Notes: generated by a model from the sequence alone, not told the origin. A stretch of DNA of 64,000 nt from Naasia sp. SYSU D00057 (GCF_017916505.1 NZ_JAFMSZ010000004.1:219680-283679), one strand, 5' to 3'. Numbered from the stretch's first letter, positions 26,949-37,295 are shown. Numbers and translations: made by a program.

Positions 26949-28469
26949 GTGAGCATGACCGCCGAACGGATCGAGACCGCGGACGCCGTCCGCCCGCGCA
27001 CCTACGAGGTCCGCACCTACGGCTGTCAGATGAACGTGCACGACTCCGAGCGGCTGAGCGGATCGCTCGAGGCCGCCGGCTACGTCCGCGCCGACGGGGT
27101 CGAGCCGGACGTCGTCGTCATCAACACCTGCGCCGTCCGCGAGAACGCGGACAACAAGCTCTACGGCAACCTCGGCCACCTCGCCTCCATCAAGCGGGGG
27201 CACGCGGGCATGCAGATCGCCGTCGGCGGCTGCCTCGCGCAGAAGGACAAGAACGTCATCCTCGAGAAGGCGCCCTGGGTCGACGTCGTCTTCGGCACGC
27301 ACAACATGGGCTCGCTGCCGAGCCTCCTCGAGCGCGCCCGGCACAACGGCGAGGCCCAGCTCGAGATCCTCGAGTCGCTCGAGGTCTTCCCGTCGACGCT
27401 GCCCACCAAGCGGGAGTCCACCTACAGCGGCTGGGTCTCCATCTCGGTCGGCTGCAACAACACCTGCACCTTCTGCATCGTCCCGACGCTGCGCGGCAAG
27501 GAGAAGGACCGCCGGCCGGGCGAGATCCTCGCCGAGGTGCAGGCGCTCGTCGACGACGGCGCCATCGAGGTCACGCTGCTCGGCCAGAACGTCAACTCCT
27601 ACGGGGTGGAGTTCGGCGACCGCCAGGCGTTCGGCAAGCTGCTGCGCGCCGCCGGTGCCATCGAGGGCCTGCAGCGCATCCGCTTCACCAGTCCGCACCC
27701 TGCGGCGTTCACCGACGACGTCATCGACGCGATGGCGGAGACGCCGTCCGTCATGCCGCAGCTGCACATGCCGCTCCAGTCCGGCTCCGACCGCATCCTC
27801 AAGGCGATGCGCCGCTCCTACCGGTCGGAGCGCTTCCTCGGCATCCTCGACCGGGTCCGCGCTCGCATCCCGGACGCCGCCATCAGCACCGACATCATCG
27901 TCGGCTTCCCGGGGGAGACCGAGGAGGACTTCCAGGACACCCTGCGGGTCGTCGAGCAGGCACGCTTCGCGTCCGCCTTCACGTTCCAGTACTCCATCCG
28001 CCCCGGCACCCCGGCCGCGAGCATGCCCGACCAGCTGCCCAAGGCCGTCGTGCAGGAGCGCTACGAGCGCCTCGTCGAGCTGCAGGAGCGCATCTCCTGG
28101 GAGGAGAACCTGCGCCAGGTCGGGCGTCGGGTCGAGGTGCTCGTCTCCACCGGCGAGGGGCGCAAGGACGGCACCACGCACCGGCTCAGCGGGCGGGCCC
28201 GCGACAGCCGGCTCGTGCACTTCGAGGTGCCCGCCGGATCGCCGGTGCCGCGCCCCGGCGACCTCGTCGACGTGACGATCACGCACGCCGCGCCGTTCCA
28301 CCTGCTGGCCGACGACCCGACGGGCGCGCCGCTCGCGATCACCGCCACCCGCGCCGGCGACGCGTGGGATCGCGCGGAGGCCGAGTCCTGCGGGATGCCC
28401 GCGGCCGACGCGCCCGCGACGCGCGGTCCGGTCTCGCTCGGCCTGCCGAGCCTCCGCATCGGACGGTGA
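26949..28469 (+). CDS. miaB: tRNA-2-methylthio-N6-dimethylallyladenosine synthase
   Basis: The 506-residue radical-SAM methylthiotransferase has an N-terminal UPF0004 domain with three cluster Cys ([21 protein letters not shown]), the radical [11 protein letters not shown] motif near residue 165 and a C-terminal TRAM domain. It adds the methylthio group to i6A37 in tRNA. GTG 26949 is preferred over the in-frame TTG at 26940, which overlaps the -10 element. miaA follows with a four-base overlap, so the two steps at A37 are encoded together. Confidence 0.95.
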   Translation: MSMTAERIETADAVRPRTYEVRTYGCQMNVHDSERLSGSLEAAGYVRADGVEPDVVVINTCAVRENADNKLYGNLGHLASIKRGHAGMQIAVGGCLAQKDKNVILEKAPWVDVVFGTHNMGSLPSLLERARHNGEAQLEILESLEVFPSTLPTKRESTYSGWVSISVGCNNTCTFCIVPTLRGKEKDRRPGEILAEVQALVDDGAIEVTLLGQNVNSYGVEFGDRQAFGKLLRAAGAIEGLQRIRFTSPHPAAFTDDVIDAMAETPSVMPQLHMPLQSGSDRILKAMRRSYRSERFLGILDRVRARIPDAAISTDIIVGFPGETEEDFQDTLRVVEQARFASAFTFQYSIRPGTPAASMPDQLPKAVVQERYERLVELQERISWEENLRQVGRRVEVLVSTGEGRKDGTTHRLSGRARDSRLVHFEVPAGSPVPRPGDLVDVTITHAAPFHLLADDPTGAPLAITATRAGDAWDRAEAESCGMPAADAPATRGPVSLGLPSLRIGR

Positions 28470-29398
28470 CCGCCGACCTCGTCGCGGTCGTCGGCCCGAC
28501 GGGAACGGGCAAGACGGCGCTCTCGCTCGACATCGCCGAGGCGCTCAGGGCGGCGGGCCGGCGGGCCGAGATCGTCAACGCGGACGCCATGCAGCTCTAC
28601 CGCGGCATGGACATCGGCACGGCGAAGCTGCCGCCCACGGAGCGTCGCGGCATCCCGCACCACCTCTTCGACGTGCTCGACGTGACCGAGACGTCGACGG
28701 TCGCCGACTACCAGCGCGACGCGCGCGCCGCCGTCGACGAGATCCAGGCGCGGGGCGGAGTGCCGATCCTCGTCGGCGGCTCGGGGCTCTACCTCTCCGC
28801 GGTCCTCCACGACTTCCGATTCCCCGGCACCGACGCCGCGGTGCGGCAGCGGCTCGAGGCGGAGCTCGCCGAGCAGGGGAGCGGCGCGATGTGGCAGCGC
28901 CTGCGCGTGAGCGACCCGGACGCCGCGGCCTCCATCGACCCCGGCAACGGGCGCCGCGTCGTGCGGGCGCTCGAGGTGATCGAGATCACCGGGCTGCCCT
29001 ATTCGGCGAGCCTGCCGGACGAGTCGCTGCAGTGGCGGCCCGCCCGGGTGCTCCTCCTCGACGTGCCCGACGAGCGCCGTCCCGAGCTCAAGGAGCGGCT
29101 GGCCGTACGGGCCCGGACGATGTTCGACGAGGGCCTCCTCGACGAGGTGCGGGGGCTCCTCACAGTGGGCCTCGAGCGCGGCACCACCGCCCGCCGGGCC
29201 ATCGGCTACGCCCAGGCCGTCGACGTCCTGCAGGGGCGGCGCGAGCTGCCCGAGGCGATCGAGGAGACGATCCAGCTCACCTGGCGCTACGTGCGCCGTC
29301 AGCGGTCCTGGTTCGCCCGCTGGGGCGAGGCCGTGCGGCTCGAGGCGGGCGGCCCGGACGTGCTCGGCCGGGCACTCGACGCCGTCGCGCGCGAATAG
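28466..29398 (+). CDS. miaA: tRNA dimethylallyltransferase
   Basis: The 310-residue protein transfers dimethylallyl to A37 of tRNA, producing the MiaB substrate. Walker A is [13 protein letters not shown] at the N-terminus, followed by [23 protein letters not shown] and [10 protein letters not shown], with the C-terminal RRAIGYAQ motif. GTG 28466 overlaps the miaB stop as GTGA. Confidence 0.96.
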   Translation: MTADLVAVVGPTGTGKTALSLDIAEALRAAGRRAEIVNADAMQLYRGMDIGTAKLPPTERRGIPHHLFDVLDVTETSTVADYQRDARAAVDEIQARGGVPILVGGSGLYLSAVLHDFRFPGTDAAVRQRLEAELAEQGSGAMWQRLRVSDPDAAASIDPGNGRRVVRALEVIEITGLPYSASLPDESLQWRPARVLLLDVPDERRPELKERLAVRARTMFDEGLLDEVRGLLTVGLERGTTARRAIGYAQAVDVLQGRRELPEAIEETIQLTWRYVRRQRSWFARWGEAVRLEAGGPDVLGRALDAVARE

Positions 29399-29401
29399 GG
29401 T
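29396..29401 (+). promoter_or_regulatory. -10 hexamer TAGGGT, leaderless start of dapF
   Basis: The hexamer overlaps the miaA stop codon and ends seven bases before ATG 29409. Confidence 0.6.
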
Positions 29402-29408
29402 TGAGGCC

Positions 29409-30284
29409 ATGACGAGGATCGCCTTCACCAAGGGGCACGGCACCGGCAACGACTTCGTGCTGATCGCCGACCCCGAGGGCGAGCTGGACCTCAGCCCGGA
29501 GCAGGTGGCCGCCATCTGCGACCGCCACTTCGGTGTCGGCGCCGACGGCATCCTCCGCGCCGTGCGCTCCCGCAGCATCGGCGCGGGCGCCGCGGCCCTC
29601 GCCGAGGAGCCGCGCGCCGAGTGGTTCATGGACTACCGGAACGCCGACGGCAGCATCGCCGAGATGTGCGGCAACGGAATCCGCGTCTTCACCCGCTTCC
29701 TGCTGGACGAGGGGCACGCCGTGCTGCACGAGGGGAGCACCCTCCCCATCGGCACCCGGGGCGGCGTCCGCGACCTGCAGCGCGCCGGCATCGGCTTCTC
29801 GGTCGACCTCGGCCGCTGGCGCCTGCAGCCGGGGGAGACGCTCGTCTCCGTGCGCGACCTGCCCGTCGCGCGCCCCGGCGTCGGCATCACCCTCCCCAAC
29901 CCGCACATCGTCATCGCGGTCGCCGACGAGGCAGAGCTCGCGGGCGCCGACCTGACGGTCGCCCCGACGCTCGACCCCAACCCCGCGGAGGGCGCGAACG
30001 TCGAGCTCGTCCTGCCCCGCGAGCCGCTCGTCCGCGACGGGGTCGGTCGCATCCGCATGCGCGTGCACGAGCGCGGCAGCGGCGAGACCCTCTCCTGCGG
30101 CACGGGGGCGGCTGCCGCCGCCCTCGCGACCCGCCACTGGGCGGGCGTGGGCGCCCCGAACGTCTGGCGTCTGGAGGTGCCGGGCGGCGTCCTCGGCGTC
30201 CGGATGTTCCCCACTCAGGATGGCGAGCACGTCGCCCTCAGCGGCCCCGCCGACCTCGTGTTCTCGGGGGAGCTCGAGGTCTAG
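29409..30284 (+). CDS. dapF: Diaminopimelate epimerase
   Basis: The 291-residue enzyme interconverts LL- and meso-diaminopimelate for cell wall and lysine synthesis. It has [11 protein letters not shown] at the N-terminus and the two catalytic Cys in [10 protein letters not shown] and [17 protein letters not shown] hexamer seven bases upstream supports a leaderless ATG 29409 despite the short gap after miaA. Confidence 0.96.
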   Translation: MTRIAFTKGHGTGNDFVLIADPEGELDLSPEQVAAICDRHFGVGADGILRAVRSRSIGAGAAALAEEPRAEWFMDYRNADGSIAEMCGNGIRVFTRFLLDEGHAVLHEGSTLPIGTRGGVRDLQRAGIGFSVDLGRWRLQPGETLVSVRDLPVARPGVGITLPNPHIVIAVADEAELAGADLTVAPTLDPNPAEGANVELVLPREPLVRDGVGRIRMRVHERGSGETLSCGTGAAAAALATRHWAGVGAPNVWRLEVPGGVLGVRMFPTQDGEHVALSGPADLVFSGELEV

Positions 30285-30290
30285 CCTCCG

Positions 30291-30362
30291 CTCGGCGCGG
30301 GCGAAACGTCGTGCCCGCGGGTGTCGTTCCTGGCGCGGCGAGGACGTTCCACCCGCGCCGAG
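30291..30362. terminator. Bidirectional terminator-like inverted repeat between dapF and methyltransferase
   Basis: CTCGGCGCGGG (30291-30301) pairs perfectly with CCCGCGCCGAG (30352-30362), with further pairing of ACGTC and GACGT inside. It lies between convergent genes and can serve both strands. Confidence 0.65.
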
Positions 30363-30382
30363 CCCTCGGACGCCGAAGCGCG

Positions 30383-31018
30383 CTAGGGCAGGCGGTGGAC
30401 GTCGAGGACGCGGAACGCCTTCGCGGTCGCCGCGCGCGTCACCCCGAAGTCGCCGGCGAAGCGCTCGGCCAGCCAGCGCTGCAGCGAGTCGGAGCCGAGG
30501 TTCTTCTGCACGACCAGCCAGGCGTGGCCGTCCGAGGCGAGGCGAGGCAGCCAGCGCTCGAGAAGGGCGTGCAGCTCGGCCTTGCCGATGCGGATCGGCG
30601 GGTTCGACCAGATCGCCGCGAACGCGACGCCGTCGGGAACAGCGTCGGGGGTCACGGCGTTGACCCTGGTGAGCCCCCACTCCTCGGCATTCCGGCGGGT
30701 GAGCTCGAGTGCCCTCTCGTTGACGTCCACCGCCCACACGGTGGCCCCGGGGGAGGACAGGGCGAGCGTGAGCGCGACGGGCCCCCACCCGCAGCCGAGG
30801 TCGAGCAGATCGCCCTCGGCGGGCGGCGGCGGGACCGTGTCGAGCAGGACGCGCGTGCCCGTGTCGACGTGCTCCGGACTGAACACCCCGGCACCCGTCG
30901 TCACCTCGGCGCTCCTGCCGGCGAGGGTCACCGGGATCCGCCGCGGGCGGAGCGGTCCCTCCGGCGAGGAGGAGAAGTAGTGGGCGTCCGGGCTCGGGCG
31001 CTCGCTGGGGCTTGGCAC
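30383..31018 (-). CDS. RsmC-like class I SAM-dependent methyltransferase
   Basis: The 211-residue protein shows motif I DLGCGWGPVAL, VDVNERALELT and the NPPI motif (WSNPPIRIG) typical of RNA small-subunit guanine methyltransferases of the RsmC/RlmG group. Only one MTase domain is present. GTG 31018 is chosen because a minus-strand TAGGTT (31025-31030) lies six bases upstream; a TTG at 31021 is the alternative. It is divergent from hflX; the two predicted -10 elements are only 14 bases apart. Confidence 0.9.
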   Translation of the reverse strand: MPSPSERPSPDAHYFSSSPEGPLRPRRIPVTLAGRSAEVTTGAGVFSPEHVDTGTRVLLDTVPPPPAEGDLLDLGCGWGPVALTLALSSPGATVWAVDVNERALELTRRNAEEWGLTRVNAVTPDAVPDGVAFAAIWSNPPIRIGKAELHALLERWLPRLASDGHAWLVVQKNLGSDSLQRWLAERFAGDFGVTRAATAKAFRVLDVHRLP

Positions 31019-31024
31019 CAAGGA

Positions 31025-31030
31025 AACCTA
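31025..31030 (-). promoter_or_regulatory. -10 hexamer TAGGTT, leaderless start of methyltransferase
   Basis: It lies six bases before GTG 31018, back to back with the hflX promoter. Confidence 0.5.
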
Positions 31031-31044
31031 ACGGATGGAACATC

Positions 31045-31050
31045 TAGTCT
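31045..31050 (+). promoter_or_regulatory. -10 hexamer TAGTCT, near-leaderless start of hflX
   Basis: The hexamer ends eight bases before ATG 31059 and lies downstream of the alternative ATG 31035. Confidence 0.5.
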
Positions 31051-31058
31051 TGACGACA

Positions 31059-32612
31059 ATGGAACCGACTCTTCCCGACACCGACACCGAGGTCGAGCGG
31101 CGGGCAGCGGACGACGACGTGGTGGCGCGAGTGCTCGCGACCGCCGAGCGCCGGGCCGCGGGCCGCGCCGTCTTCGGACCGACGGCTCCGATCGCGCCCG
31201 TCGAGCAGGTGCAGGCCGAGCCGAGCACGGACGGCGAGCAGTTCGACCTCGAGGAGCGCCAGGCGCTTCGCCGTGTCACCGGGCTCTCGACCGAGCTCGA
31301 GGACGTCACCGAGGTCGAGTACCGGCAGCTGCGGCTCGAGCGCGTCATCCTCATCGGCGTGCACCAGCAGGGCGGCACGGTGGACGCGGAGAACTCGCTG
31401 CGCGAGCTCGCCGCGCTGGCGGAGACCGCTGGCGCCGTCGTGCTCGACGGTCTCCTGCAGCGCCGCCCCTTCCCGGACCCCGGCACCTACCTCGGCAGCG
31501 GCAAGGCCGCCGAGCTGCGCGACCGCGTCGCCGCTCTCGGAGCGGACACCGTGATCGCCGACACCGAGCTCGCCCCGAGCCAGCGGCGTGCCCTCGAGGA
31601 CATCGTCCGGGTGAAGGTGATCGACCGCACCGCGGTCATCCTCGACATCTTCAGCCAGCACGCGAAGAGCCGGGAGGGCAAGGCGCAGGTCGAGCTCGCC
31701 CAGCTCGAGTACCTCCTTCCGCGCCTCCGCGGCTGGGGTGAGTCGATGTCCCGCCAGGCCGGTGGCCAGGTGGGTGGCGCGGGCGCCGGCATGGGCTCCC
31801 GTGGTCCCGGTGAGACGAAGATCGAGCTCGACCGCCGCCGCATCCACTCCCGCATGGCGCGCCTGCGCCGCCAGATCAAGGAGATGAAGCCGGCCCGTGA
31901 GGCGAAGCGCGCCAACCGGCGCCGCAACGCCGTGCCGTCGGTCGCGATCGTCGGCTACACGAACGCCGGCAAGTCGTCGCTGCTCAACCGGATCACCCGG
32001 GCGGGCGTGCTCGTCGAGAACGCGCTGTTCGCGACCCTCGACGCCACCGTGCGCCGCTACGAGACCCCGGACGGCCGGGTGTTCACGCTCGCCGACACCG
32101 TCGGCTTCGTGCGCAACCTGCCGCACCAGCTGGTGGAGGCGTTCCGCTCCACCCTCGAGGAGACGGCCGACGCCGACGTGCTCATCCACGTCGTCGACGG
32201 ATCGCACCCGGACCCGGCCGCGCAGCTCGCGACCGTCCGCAACGTGATCGGCGAGGTCGGTGCGCGGGACGTCCCGGAGCTCGTCGTGTTCAACAAGTCG
32301 GACCTCGTGGGCGACGACGACCGCCTCGTCCTCCGCGGCCTGGAGCCGAACTCGGTGTTCGTGTCCGCCCGCACCGGCGAGGGCATCGAGGAGCTGCTGT
32401 CCCGCGTGGCCGGCCTGCTGCCGACGCCGGAGCTCGAGGTCGACGCCGTGATCCCCTACGACCGGGGCGACCTCGTCGCCATGGTGCACGAGCGCGGCAA
32501 GGTGCTCGGGCTCGCCTACGAGGAGGCCGGCACGCGCGTGCACGCCCGCGTCGGCGCCGAGGACCGCGCGGCCCTCGAGCCCTACCTGGTCGAGGACGCC
32601 TCCGCCTCCTGA
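31059..32612 (+). CDS. hflX: GTPase HflX
   Basis: The 517-residue ribosome-splitting GTPase has the HflX N-terminal domain (GTYLGSGKAAELRD), the glycine-rich linker GMGSRGPGETKIELDRRRI, and a G domain with G1 GYTNAGKSSLLNRI, DTVGFVRNLPHQLVEAF and NKSD. It dissociates stalled or stress-inactivated ribosomes. ATG 31059 is preferred over ATG 31035 because the TAGTCT hexamer lies between them. A strong terminator follows. Confidence 0.96.
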   Translation: MEPTLPDTDTEVERRAADDDVVARVLATAERRAAGRAVFGPTAPIAPVEQVQAEPSTDGEQFDLEERQALRRVTGLSTELEDVTEVEYRQLRLERVILIGVHQQGGTVDAENSLRELAALAETAGAVVLDGLLQRRPFPDPGTYLGSGKAAELRDRVAALGADTVIADTELAPSQRRALEDIVRVKVIDRTAVILDIFSQHAKSREGKAQVELAQLEYLLPRLRGWGESMSRQAGGQVGGAGAGMGSRGPGETKIELDRRRIHSRMARLRRQIKEMKPAREAKRANRRRNAVPSVAIVGYTNAGKSSLLNRITRAGVLVENALFATLDATVRRYETPDGRVFTLADTVGFVRNLPHQLVEAFRSTLEETADADVLIHVVDGSHPDPAAQLATVRNVIGEVGARDVPELVVFNKSDLVGDDDRLVLRGLEPNSVFVSARTGEGIEELLSRVAGLLPTPELEVDAVIPYDRGDLVAMVHERGKVLGLAYEEAGTRVHARVGAEDRAALEPYLVEDASAS

Positions 32613-32619
32613 CGTGACA

Positions 32620-32659
32620 CGAAACGGCCGCCGGTCCAACGGACGCGGGGGCCGTTTCG
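32620..32659 (+). terminator. Intrinsic terminator after hflX
   Basis: CGAAACGGCC (32620-32629) pairs with GGCCGTTTCG (32650-32659); an inner GTCC/GGAC stem lies in the loop. Confidence 0.85.
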
Positions 32660-32747
32660 GCGTTGACGGGCCGATCCGGCACTTCCGGGCCGCCTAGGTG
32701 GCCCGGAGATGCCGATCCGGCCCGGATAGCTCAGCAGTTGGGGCAGC

Positions 32748-32770
32748 TCCGGCGGGCAGACGCCGCCGGA
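32748..32770 (-). terminator. Terminator-like hairpin after lexA
   Basis: TCCGGCGG and CCGCCGGA form a perfect 8-bp stem with a 7-base loop, seven bases past the lexA stop on the minus strand. Confidence 0.65.
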
Positions 32771-32776
32771 CGCCGC

Positions 32777-33439
32777 TCAGACGGAGCGGAGGACCGCCAC
32801 GACCTTGCCGAGGACCTCGGCCTCGTCGCCGAGGATCGGCTCGAACGCGCTGTTGCGGGGGAGCAGCCACGTGTGGCCGTCGCGCTGGCGGAAGACCTTC
32901 ACGGTCGCTTCGCCGTCGAGCATCGCGGCGACGATCTCGCCGTTCTCGGCGCTCCGCTGCGTGCGGACGACGACCCAGTCGCCGTCGCAGATCGCCGCGT
33001 CGATCATCGACTCGCCGACCACCTTGAGCATGAAGAGCTCGCCCTTGCCCACCAGGGAGCGGGGGAGCGGCACGACCTCCTCGACCTGCTGGTCGGCGGT
33101 GATCGGGATGCCGGCCGCGATCCGGCCGACGAGCGGCACCATGGCCGCGTCGCCGACGGGGCTGCTGGTGTCGGACGGGGCCTCGGACGCGGGCACGTCG
33201 ATGAGGACCTCGAGCGCGCGGGGGCGGTTCGGGTCGCGGCGGATGTAGCCGGCAAGCTCGAGCTGGCCGAGCTGGTGCGTGACGCTCGAGAGTGAGGAGA
33301 GGCCGACGGCGTCGCCGATCTCGCGCATGCTCGGCGGGTACCCCCGGGTGGCGACGGAGCGCTGGATGACCTCGAGGATCGCCTGCTGCTTGTCACTGAG
33401 GCTCGTGCGTCGCCTCGTGCCGCTTCGCTCCGCGGTCAT
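32777..33439 (-). CDS. lexA: LexA repressor
   Basis: The 220-residue protein has the N-terminal winged helix ([21 protein letters not shown]), the Ala-Gly cleavage site in GRIAAGIPI, catalytic Ser in GESMIDA and Lys in GEATVKVF. It represses SOS genes until RecA filaments stimulate self-cleavage. ATG 33439 follows GAGGGGGA; the longer frame to 33646 runs through the SOS boxes and is not coding. It is divergent from the LysM gene and probably autoregulated. Confidence 0.97.
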   Translation of the reverse strand: MTAERSGTRRRTSLSDKQQAILEVIQRSVATRGYPPSMREIGDAVGLSSLSSVTHQLGQLELAGYIRRDPNRPRALEVLIDVPASEAPSDTSSPVGDAAMVPLVGRIAAGIPITADQQVEEVVPLPRSLVGKGELFMLKVVGESMIDAAICDGDWVVVRTQRSAENGEIVAAMLDGEATVKVFRQRDGHTWLLPRNSAFEPILGDEAEVLGKVVAVLRSV

Positions 33440-33557
33440 CGCGTCCCCCTCGTTCCTAGGCTCCGGGCTCCTGATGAGCCGATGTCGGAGGCTGCTGGTT
33501 GCCTTGCGGCGAACATCGAAACTGTATCCGGTGGGGTGCGGTCCGACAACGATTCGT

Positions 33558-33573
33558 TCGAGTGTTTCTTCGA
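33558..33573. promoter_or_regulatory. Candidate LexA box, lexA side
   Basis: TCGAGTGTTTCTTCGA keeps the TCGA...TTCGA framework of the recA box with two arm mismatches. It also sits within GTTCGA-N8-TCGAAC (33556-33575). Confidence 0.5.
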
Positions 33574-33623
33574 ACCGGTCGCGGAGGGACGCGCCGAGGA
33601 GGATCGCTTGCGGTGTTCGACAT

Positions 33624-33639
33624 TCGAAGATATGTTCGG
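33624..33639. promoter_or_regulatory. LexA box between lexA and the LysM gene
   Basis: TCGAAGATATGTTCGG differs little from the recA box TCGAAGATACCTTCGA. It lies 68 bases before the LysM gene start and 185 before lexA, in the shared divergent control region. Confidence 0.75.
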
Positions 33640-33706
33640 AACACATCTCCGCGGGCGGCCTCTCCCGGCCGAGCGGCCGCCCGCGGGATCTCTCGAGGAG
33701 GATCCC

Positions 33707-34108
33707 GTGAGCACCATCAGCATCGCCCCCGCCCGCAGCGCGGTTCCCGCCCCCCGCATCGGCCGCCCCGCCGGCACTCCCGCCCGCCGCCCCCTGCGTC
33801 TGACCGCCCGCGGACGCGTGGTCTTCGGCGCCCTGGCCACCGCCCCTGTGGTCGTCGGCCTCGTCCTCGCCTCCGTTCTCGCGCCGGCCTCCGCCGGGCC
33901 CGTCTCCGCCGGGACCGAGGAGGGATCCGCCTCCTTCGAGACCGTCACCGTCGGCGCCGGCGAGTCCCTCTGGGCCATCGCCGAGCGGATCGCCCCCGCG
34001 TCCGACCCGCGTGAGGTCATCGGCGAGATCGAGCGGCTCAACAGCCTCGAGGACTCGGCCGTGATGCCGGGTCAGACGCTCGCGATCCCCGCCCAGTACG
34101 CGTCCTGA
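33707..34108 (+). CDS. LysM-domain membrane protein, likely SOS-regulated (ChiZ/DivS-like position)
   Basis: GTG 33707 follows GAGGAGGA, giving 133 residues: a Pro/Arg-rich cytoplasmic start, one membrane helix (about residues 41-63, [20 protein letters not shown]) and an extracytoplasmic LysM domain ([16 protein letters not shown] ... [11 protein letters not shown]). LysM binds peptidoglycan. In mycobacteria and corynebacteria a small membrane protein divergent from lexA is induced by DNA damage and delays division. Gene position, topology and SOS boxes fit that role here; this is inference. Confidence 0.88.
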   Translation: MSTISIAPARSAVPAPRIGRPAGTPARRPLRLTARGRVVFGALATAPVVVGLVLASVLAPASAGPVSAGTEEGSASFETVTVGAGESLWAIAERIAPASDPREVIGEIERLNSLEDSAVMPGQTLAIPAQYAS

Positions 34109-34142
34109 CCGGCGCCGGAGAGGGTGCTCCCGGGAACCGCCC

Positions 34143-34148
34143 TAAACT
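34143..34148 (+). promoter_or_regulatory. -10 hexamer TAAACT, leaderless start of hisC
   Basis: The hexamer ends six bases before GTG 34155. Confidence 0.55.
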
Positions 34149-34154
34149 CGCACG

Positions 34155-35240
34155 GTGACTTCGCTCGCCGACCTCCCGCTCCGCGACGACCTCCGCGGCC
34201 GTTCGCCCTACGGCGCTCCGCAGAAGAGCGTGCGCGTCGCCCTCAACGTCAACGAGAACACCCACGGGGTGCCGGAGGATGTGGCGGAGGACATCGTCGC
34301 CGCTCTGGCGGAGGCGGTCACCACCCTGCACCGCTACCCCGACCGCGAGTTCACGGTCCTCCGGGAACGGCTCGCCGGCTATCTGGGTCACGGCGTGGAG
34401 GCCGGACAGGTCTGGGCCGGCAACGGCTCCAACGAGGTCATCCAGCAGGTGCTGCAGGCCTTCGGCGGCCCGGGCCGCTCCGTGCTCGGCTTCCCGCCCA
34501 CCTACTCAATGCACTCGATCCTCGCGGGGGCGACGGGCACCCGCTGGGTCGAGGGCCGCCGGGACGAGGGATTCGAGATCTCGCCCGAGACCGTCGTGCG
34601 AGACATCGAGCGGACCCGCCCGGACCTGGTCTTCCTCTGCGGACCCAACAACCCCACCGGCACCGGCCTGTCGCTCGACACCATCCGCGCGGCGTACGAC
34701 GCGACCGACGGCATGGTCTTCGTCGACGCCGCCTACGCCGAGTTCATGCCGACCGACGAGGAGAACGCGCTCACGCTGCTGCCCGGCCGGGAGCGGCTGA
34801 TCGTCTCGCGCACCATGAGCAAGGCGTTCGCCTTCGCCGGGGCCCGCGTCGGCTACATGGCCGCGGATCCCGCGGTCGTCGACGCGCTCCGGCTCGTCCG
34901 CCTCCCGTACCACCTGTCGGCGCTCACCCAGGCGGCCGCCATCGCCGCGCTGGCCCACGCCGACGAGATGCTCGCCATGGTCGACGAGATCAAGGCGCAG
35001 CGCGACCGGATCGAGCGCGAGCTGCCGCAGCTCGGCTTCTCGCCGTGGCCGAGCGAGGCCAACTTCGTGCTGTTCGGCGGCGTCGCGGATCCCGACCGCA
35101 CCTGGGCCCAGCTTCTCGAGCGGGACGTGCTCGTCCGCAACCTCAGCATCCCGAACACGCTCCGCGTGAGCGCCGGCACCAAGGCCGAGACGTCCGAGTT
35201 CCTCGGCGCCCTCGCGGAGGTGGGCGGCGCCGCCGCCTGA
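34155..35240 (+). CDS. hisC: Histidinol-phosphate aminotransferase
   Basis: The 361-residue class I/II PLP aminotransferase starts [21 protein letters not shown], typical of actinobacterial HisC, and has [22 protein letters not shown] and the PLP Lys in [12 protein letters not shown]. It forms histidinol phosphate. It heads a hisC-hisB-hisH-priA run; hisD, hisG, hisF and hisI are not in this window. Confidence 0.95.
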   Translation: MTSLADLPLRDDLRGRSPYGAPQKSVRVALNVNENTHGVPEDVAEDIVAALAEAVTTLHRYPDREFTVLRERLAGYLGHGVEAGQVWAGNGSNEVIQQVLQAFGGPGRSVLGFPPTYSMHSILAGATGTRWVEGRRDEGFEISPETVVRDIERTRPDLVFLCGPNNPTGTGLSLDTIRAAYDATDGMVFVDAAYAEFMPTDEENALTLLPGRERLIVSRTMSKAFAFAGARVGYMAADPAVVDALRLVRLPYHLSALTQAAAIAALAHADEMLAMVDEIKAQRDRIERELPQLGFSPWPSEANFVLFGGVADPDRTWAQLLERDVLVRNLSIPNTLRVSAGTKAETSEFLGALAEVGGAAA

Positions 35241-35264
35241 TCGGGGCGCGGGGCCCAGCCCGCC

Positions 35265-35270
35265 TAGAAT
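35265..35270 (+). promoter_or_regulatory. -10 hexamer TAGAAT upstream of hisB
   Basis: It ends nine bases before ATG 35280 in the 39-base hisC-hisB gap, suggesting an additional internal promoter. Confidence 0.45.
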
Positions 35271-35279
35271 CGGGGGATC

Positions 35280-35888
35280 ATGGATTCCGGACAGCGCACC
35301 GCGCACCTCCAGCGCGAGACGAGCGAGTCATCCGTCGACCTGAGGGTCGACCTCGACGGCACCGGACGGTCGCGCATCGCGACGACCGTCCCGTTCTTCG
35401 ACCACATGCTGACCGCGTTCGCGAAGCACTCCCTCACCGACCTGACCGTGACCGCGAACGGGGACGTCGAGATCGACGTCCACCACACGGTCGAGGACAC
35501 GGGGATCGTGCTCGGCACGGCCATCCGTCAGGCGCTCGGCGACAAGGCCGGCATCGCCCGCTTCGGCGACGCCACGGTGCCGCTCGACGAGGCGCTCGCG
35601 CGCGCGGTCGTCGACATCTCGGGCCGCCCGTACCTCGTGCACTCCGGGGAGCCGGCCGGGTTCGAGTACCACCTGATCGGCGGTCACTTCACCGGGTCCA
35701 TGGTGCGCCACTTCTTCGAGGCGCTGACCTTCGCCGCAGGCCTCACGGTGCACCTCGAGCTGATCGCGGGCCGCGACCCGCACCACATCGCCGAGGCGCA
35801 GTTCAAGGCGTTCGCACGTGCGTTCCGGCAGGCGAAGGAGCTCGACCCCCGCGTGTCGGGAATCCCGTCGACGAAGGGCGCGCTGTGA
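35280..35888 (+). CDS. hisB: Imidazoleglycerol-phosphate dehydratase
   Basis: The 202-residue enzyme has the metal-binding HHTVEDTG motif and its second-half counterpart [21 protein letters not shown], plus [18 protein letters not shown]. It is the monofunctional form without a phosphatase domain. It converts imidazole glycerol phosphate to imidazole acetol phosphate. The stop overlaps hisH by four bases. Confidence 0.96.
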   Translation: MDSGQRTAHLQRETSESSVDLRVDLDGTGRSRIATTVPFFDHMLTAFAKHSLTDLTVTANGDVEIDVHHTVEDTGIVLGTAIRQALGDKAGIARFGDATVPLDEALARAVVDISGRPYLVHSGEPAGFEYHLIGGHFTGSMVRHFFEALTFAAGLTVHLELIAGRDPHHIAEAQFKAFARAFRQAKELDPRVSGIPSTKGAL

Positions 35889-36523
35889 CGCGGCCCTCGG
35901 TCGTCGTCTACGACTACGGCAGCGGCAACGTCCACTCGGCCGTGAAGGCGCTGCAGGCCGCCGGCGCCGACGTCGAGCTGACCGGCGACCGCGCGGCCGC
36001 GATGGAGGCGGACGGGCTGCTCGTCCCGGGCGTCGGCGCCTTCGGCGCCGTGATGTCGGCCCTCCGCGGCGCGCGCGGCGACGAGATCATCGACCGCCGC
36101 CTCGCGGGCGGCCGCCCGGTGCTCGGCATCTGCGTCGGCATGCAGGTGATGTTCGAGCGCGGCGTCGAGCGGGGCGTCGACACCGAGGGGCTCGGCGAGT
36201 GGCCCGGCACGGTCGACGAGCTGCACGCTCCCGTGCTTCCGCACATCGGCTGGAACACCGTGGAGGCGCCCGAGGACAGCGTGCTCTTCGACGGGCTCCG
36301 TGACGAGCGCTTCTACTTCGTGCACTCCTACGGCGCGCGCGAGTGGAGCTTCGACGCGCAGAAGCCGTTCCGCGCGCCGTCCGTCACCTGGGCCACGCAC
36401 GGCGAGCGGTTCATCGCCGCCGTCGAGAACGGGCCGCTCTCCGCCACCCAGTTCCACCCCGAGAAGTCGGGCCACGCGGGCATCCGCCTGCTGGGCAACT
36501 GGATCGACAGCCTCGCGGCCTGA
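35885..36523 (+). CDS. hisH: Imidazole glycerol phosphate synthase, glutaminase subunit
   Basis: The 212-residue class I glutamine amidotransferase has the nucleophile Cys in [13 protein letters not shown] and His/Glu in TQFHPEKS. It supplies ammonia to HisF, which is not in the window. GTG 35885 overlaps the hisB stop as GTGA. Confidence 0.95.
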   Translation: MTRPSVVVYDYGSGNVHSAVKALQAAGADVELTGDRAAAMEADGLLVPGVGAFGAVMSALRGARGDEIIDRRLAGGRPVLGICVGMQVMFERGVERGVDTEGLGEWPGTVDELHAPVLPHIGWNTVEAPEDSVLFDGLRDERFYFVHSYGAREWSFDAQKPFRAPSVTWATHGERFIAAVENGPLSATQFHPEKSGHAGIRLLGNWIDSLAA

Positions 36524-36545
36524 GCCGCCTCTTCCGAAGGAACCG

Positions 36546-37292
36546 ATGACCGACTTCGTGTCCACTCCCGTCCTCACCCTGCTCCCGGCCGTCGACGTCG
36601 CCGGCGGCAAGGCCGTCCGCCTCACCCAGGGGGAGACCGGCACCGAGACGGACTACGGCGACCCGGTCGACGCCGCGTCGGACTGGATGGAGCAGGGCGC
36701 CGAGTGGATCCACCTCGTGGACCTCGACGCCGCCTTCGGCCGGGGCAGCAACGCCGCGGTGATCCGCCGCGTCATCCGCGCCGCCGACGAGGTGAAGATC
36801 GAGCTGTCGGGCGGCATCCGCGACGACGCCAGCCTGGAGGCGGCCCTCGAGTCGGGCGCCACTCGCGTGAACCTCGGCACCGCCGCGCTCGAGAACCCCG
36901 AGTGGGCCGCCGCGGTCATCGCGCAGTACGGGGAGGCGATCGCGGTCGGTCTCGACGTCCGCGGCACCACGCTCGCCGCCCGCGGCTGGACGAAGGAGGG
37001 CGGCGACCTCTGGGAGGTCCTCGACCGGCTCGAGGATGCCGGCTGCGCCCGCTACATCGTCACCGACGTCACGAAGGACGGGACGCTCCGCGGCCCCAAC
37101 CTCGGGCTGCTCGAGGAGATCATGCGCCGCACCGAGCGCCCCGTCGTCGCCTCCGGCGGCGTCTCGAGCCTCGACGACATCGCGGCGCTGCGGGACCTCG
37201 TGCCCCAGGGGCTCGAGGGCGCCATCGTCGGCAAGGCGCTGTACGCGGGAGCCTTCACCCTGGCCGAGGCGCTCGACGTCGCCGGCCGCTAG
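36546..37292 (+). CDS. priA: Phosphoribosyl isomerase A (HisA/TrpF)
   Basis: The 248-residue TIM-barrel starts [20 protein letters not shown], has [27 protein letters not shown] and [11 protein letters not shown]. In most actinobacteria this single enzyme serves both histidine and tryptophan synthesis; whether a separate trpF exists here cannot be seen. ATG 36546 follows GAAGGA, 22 bases after hisH. Confidence 0.93.
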   Translation: MTDFVSTPVLTLLPAVDVAGGKAVRLTQGETGTETDYGDPVDAASDWMEQGAEWIHLVDLDAAFGRGSNAAVIRRVIRAADEVKIELSGGIRDDASLEAALESGATRVNLGTAALENPEWAAAVIAQYGEAIAVGLDVRGTTLAARGWTKEGGDLWEVLDRLEDAGCARYIVTDVTKDGTLRGPNLGLLEEIMRRTERPVVASGGVSSLDDIAALRDLVPQGLEGAIVGKALYAGAFTLAEALDVAGR

Positions 37293-37295
37293 GCC

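Noticed and set aside
33440..33646. N-terminal extension of LexA
   Set aside because: It runs through both SOS boxes; the ATG at 33439 has a strong Shine-Dalgarno and gives a normal LexA length.
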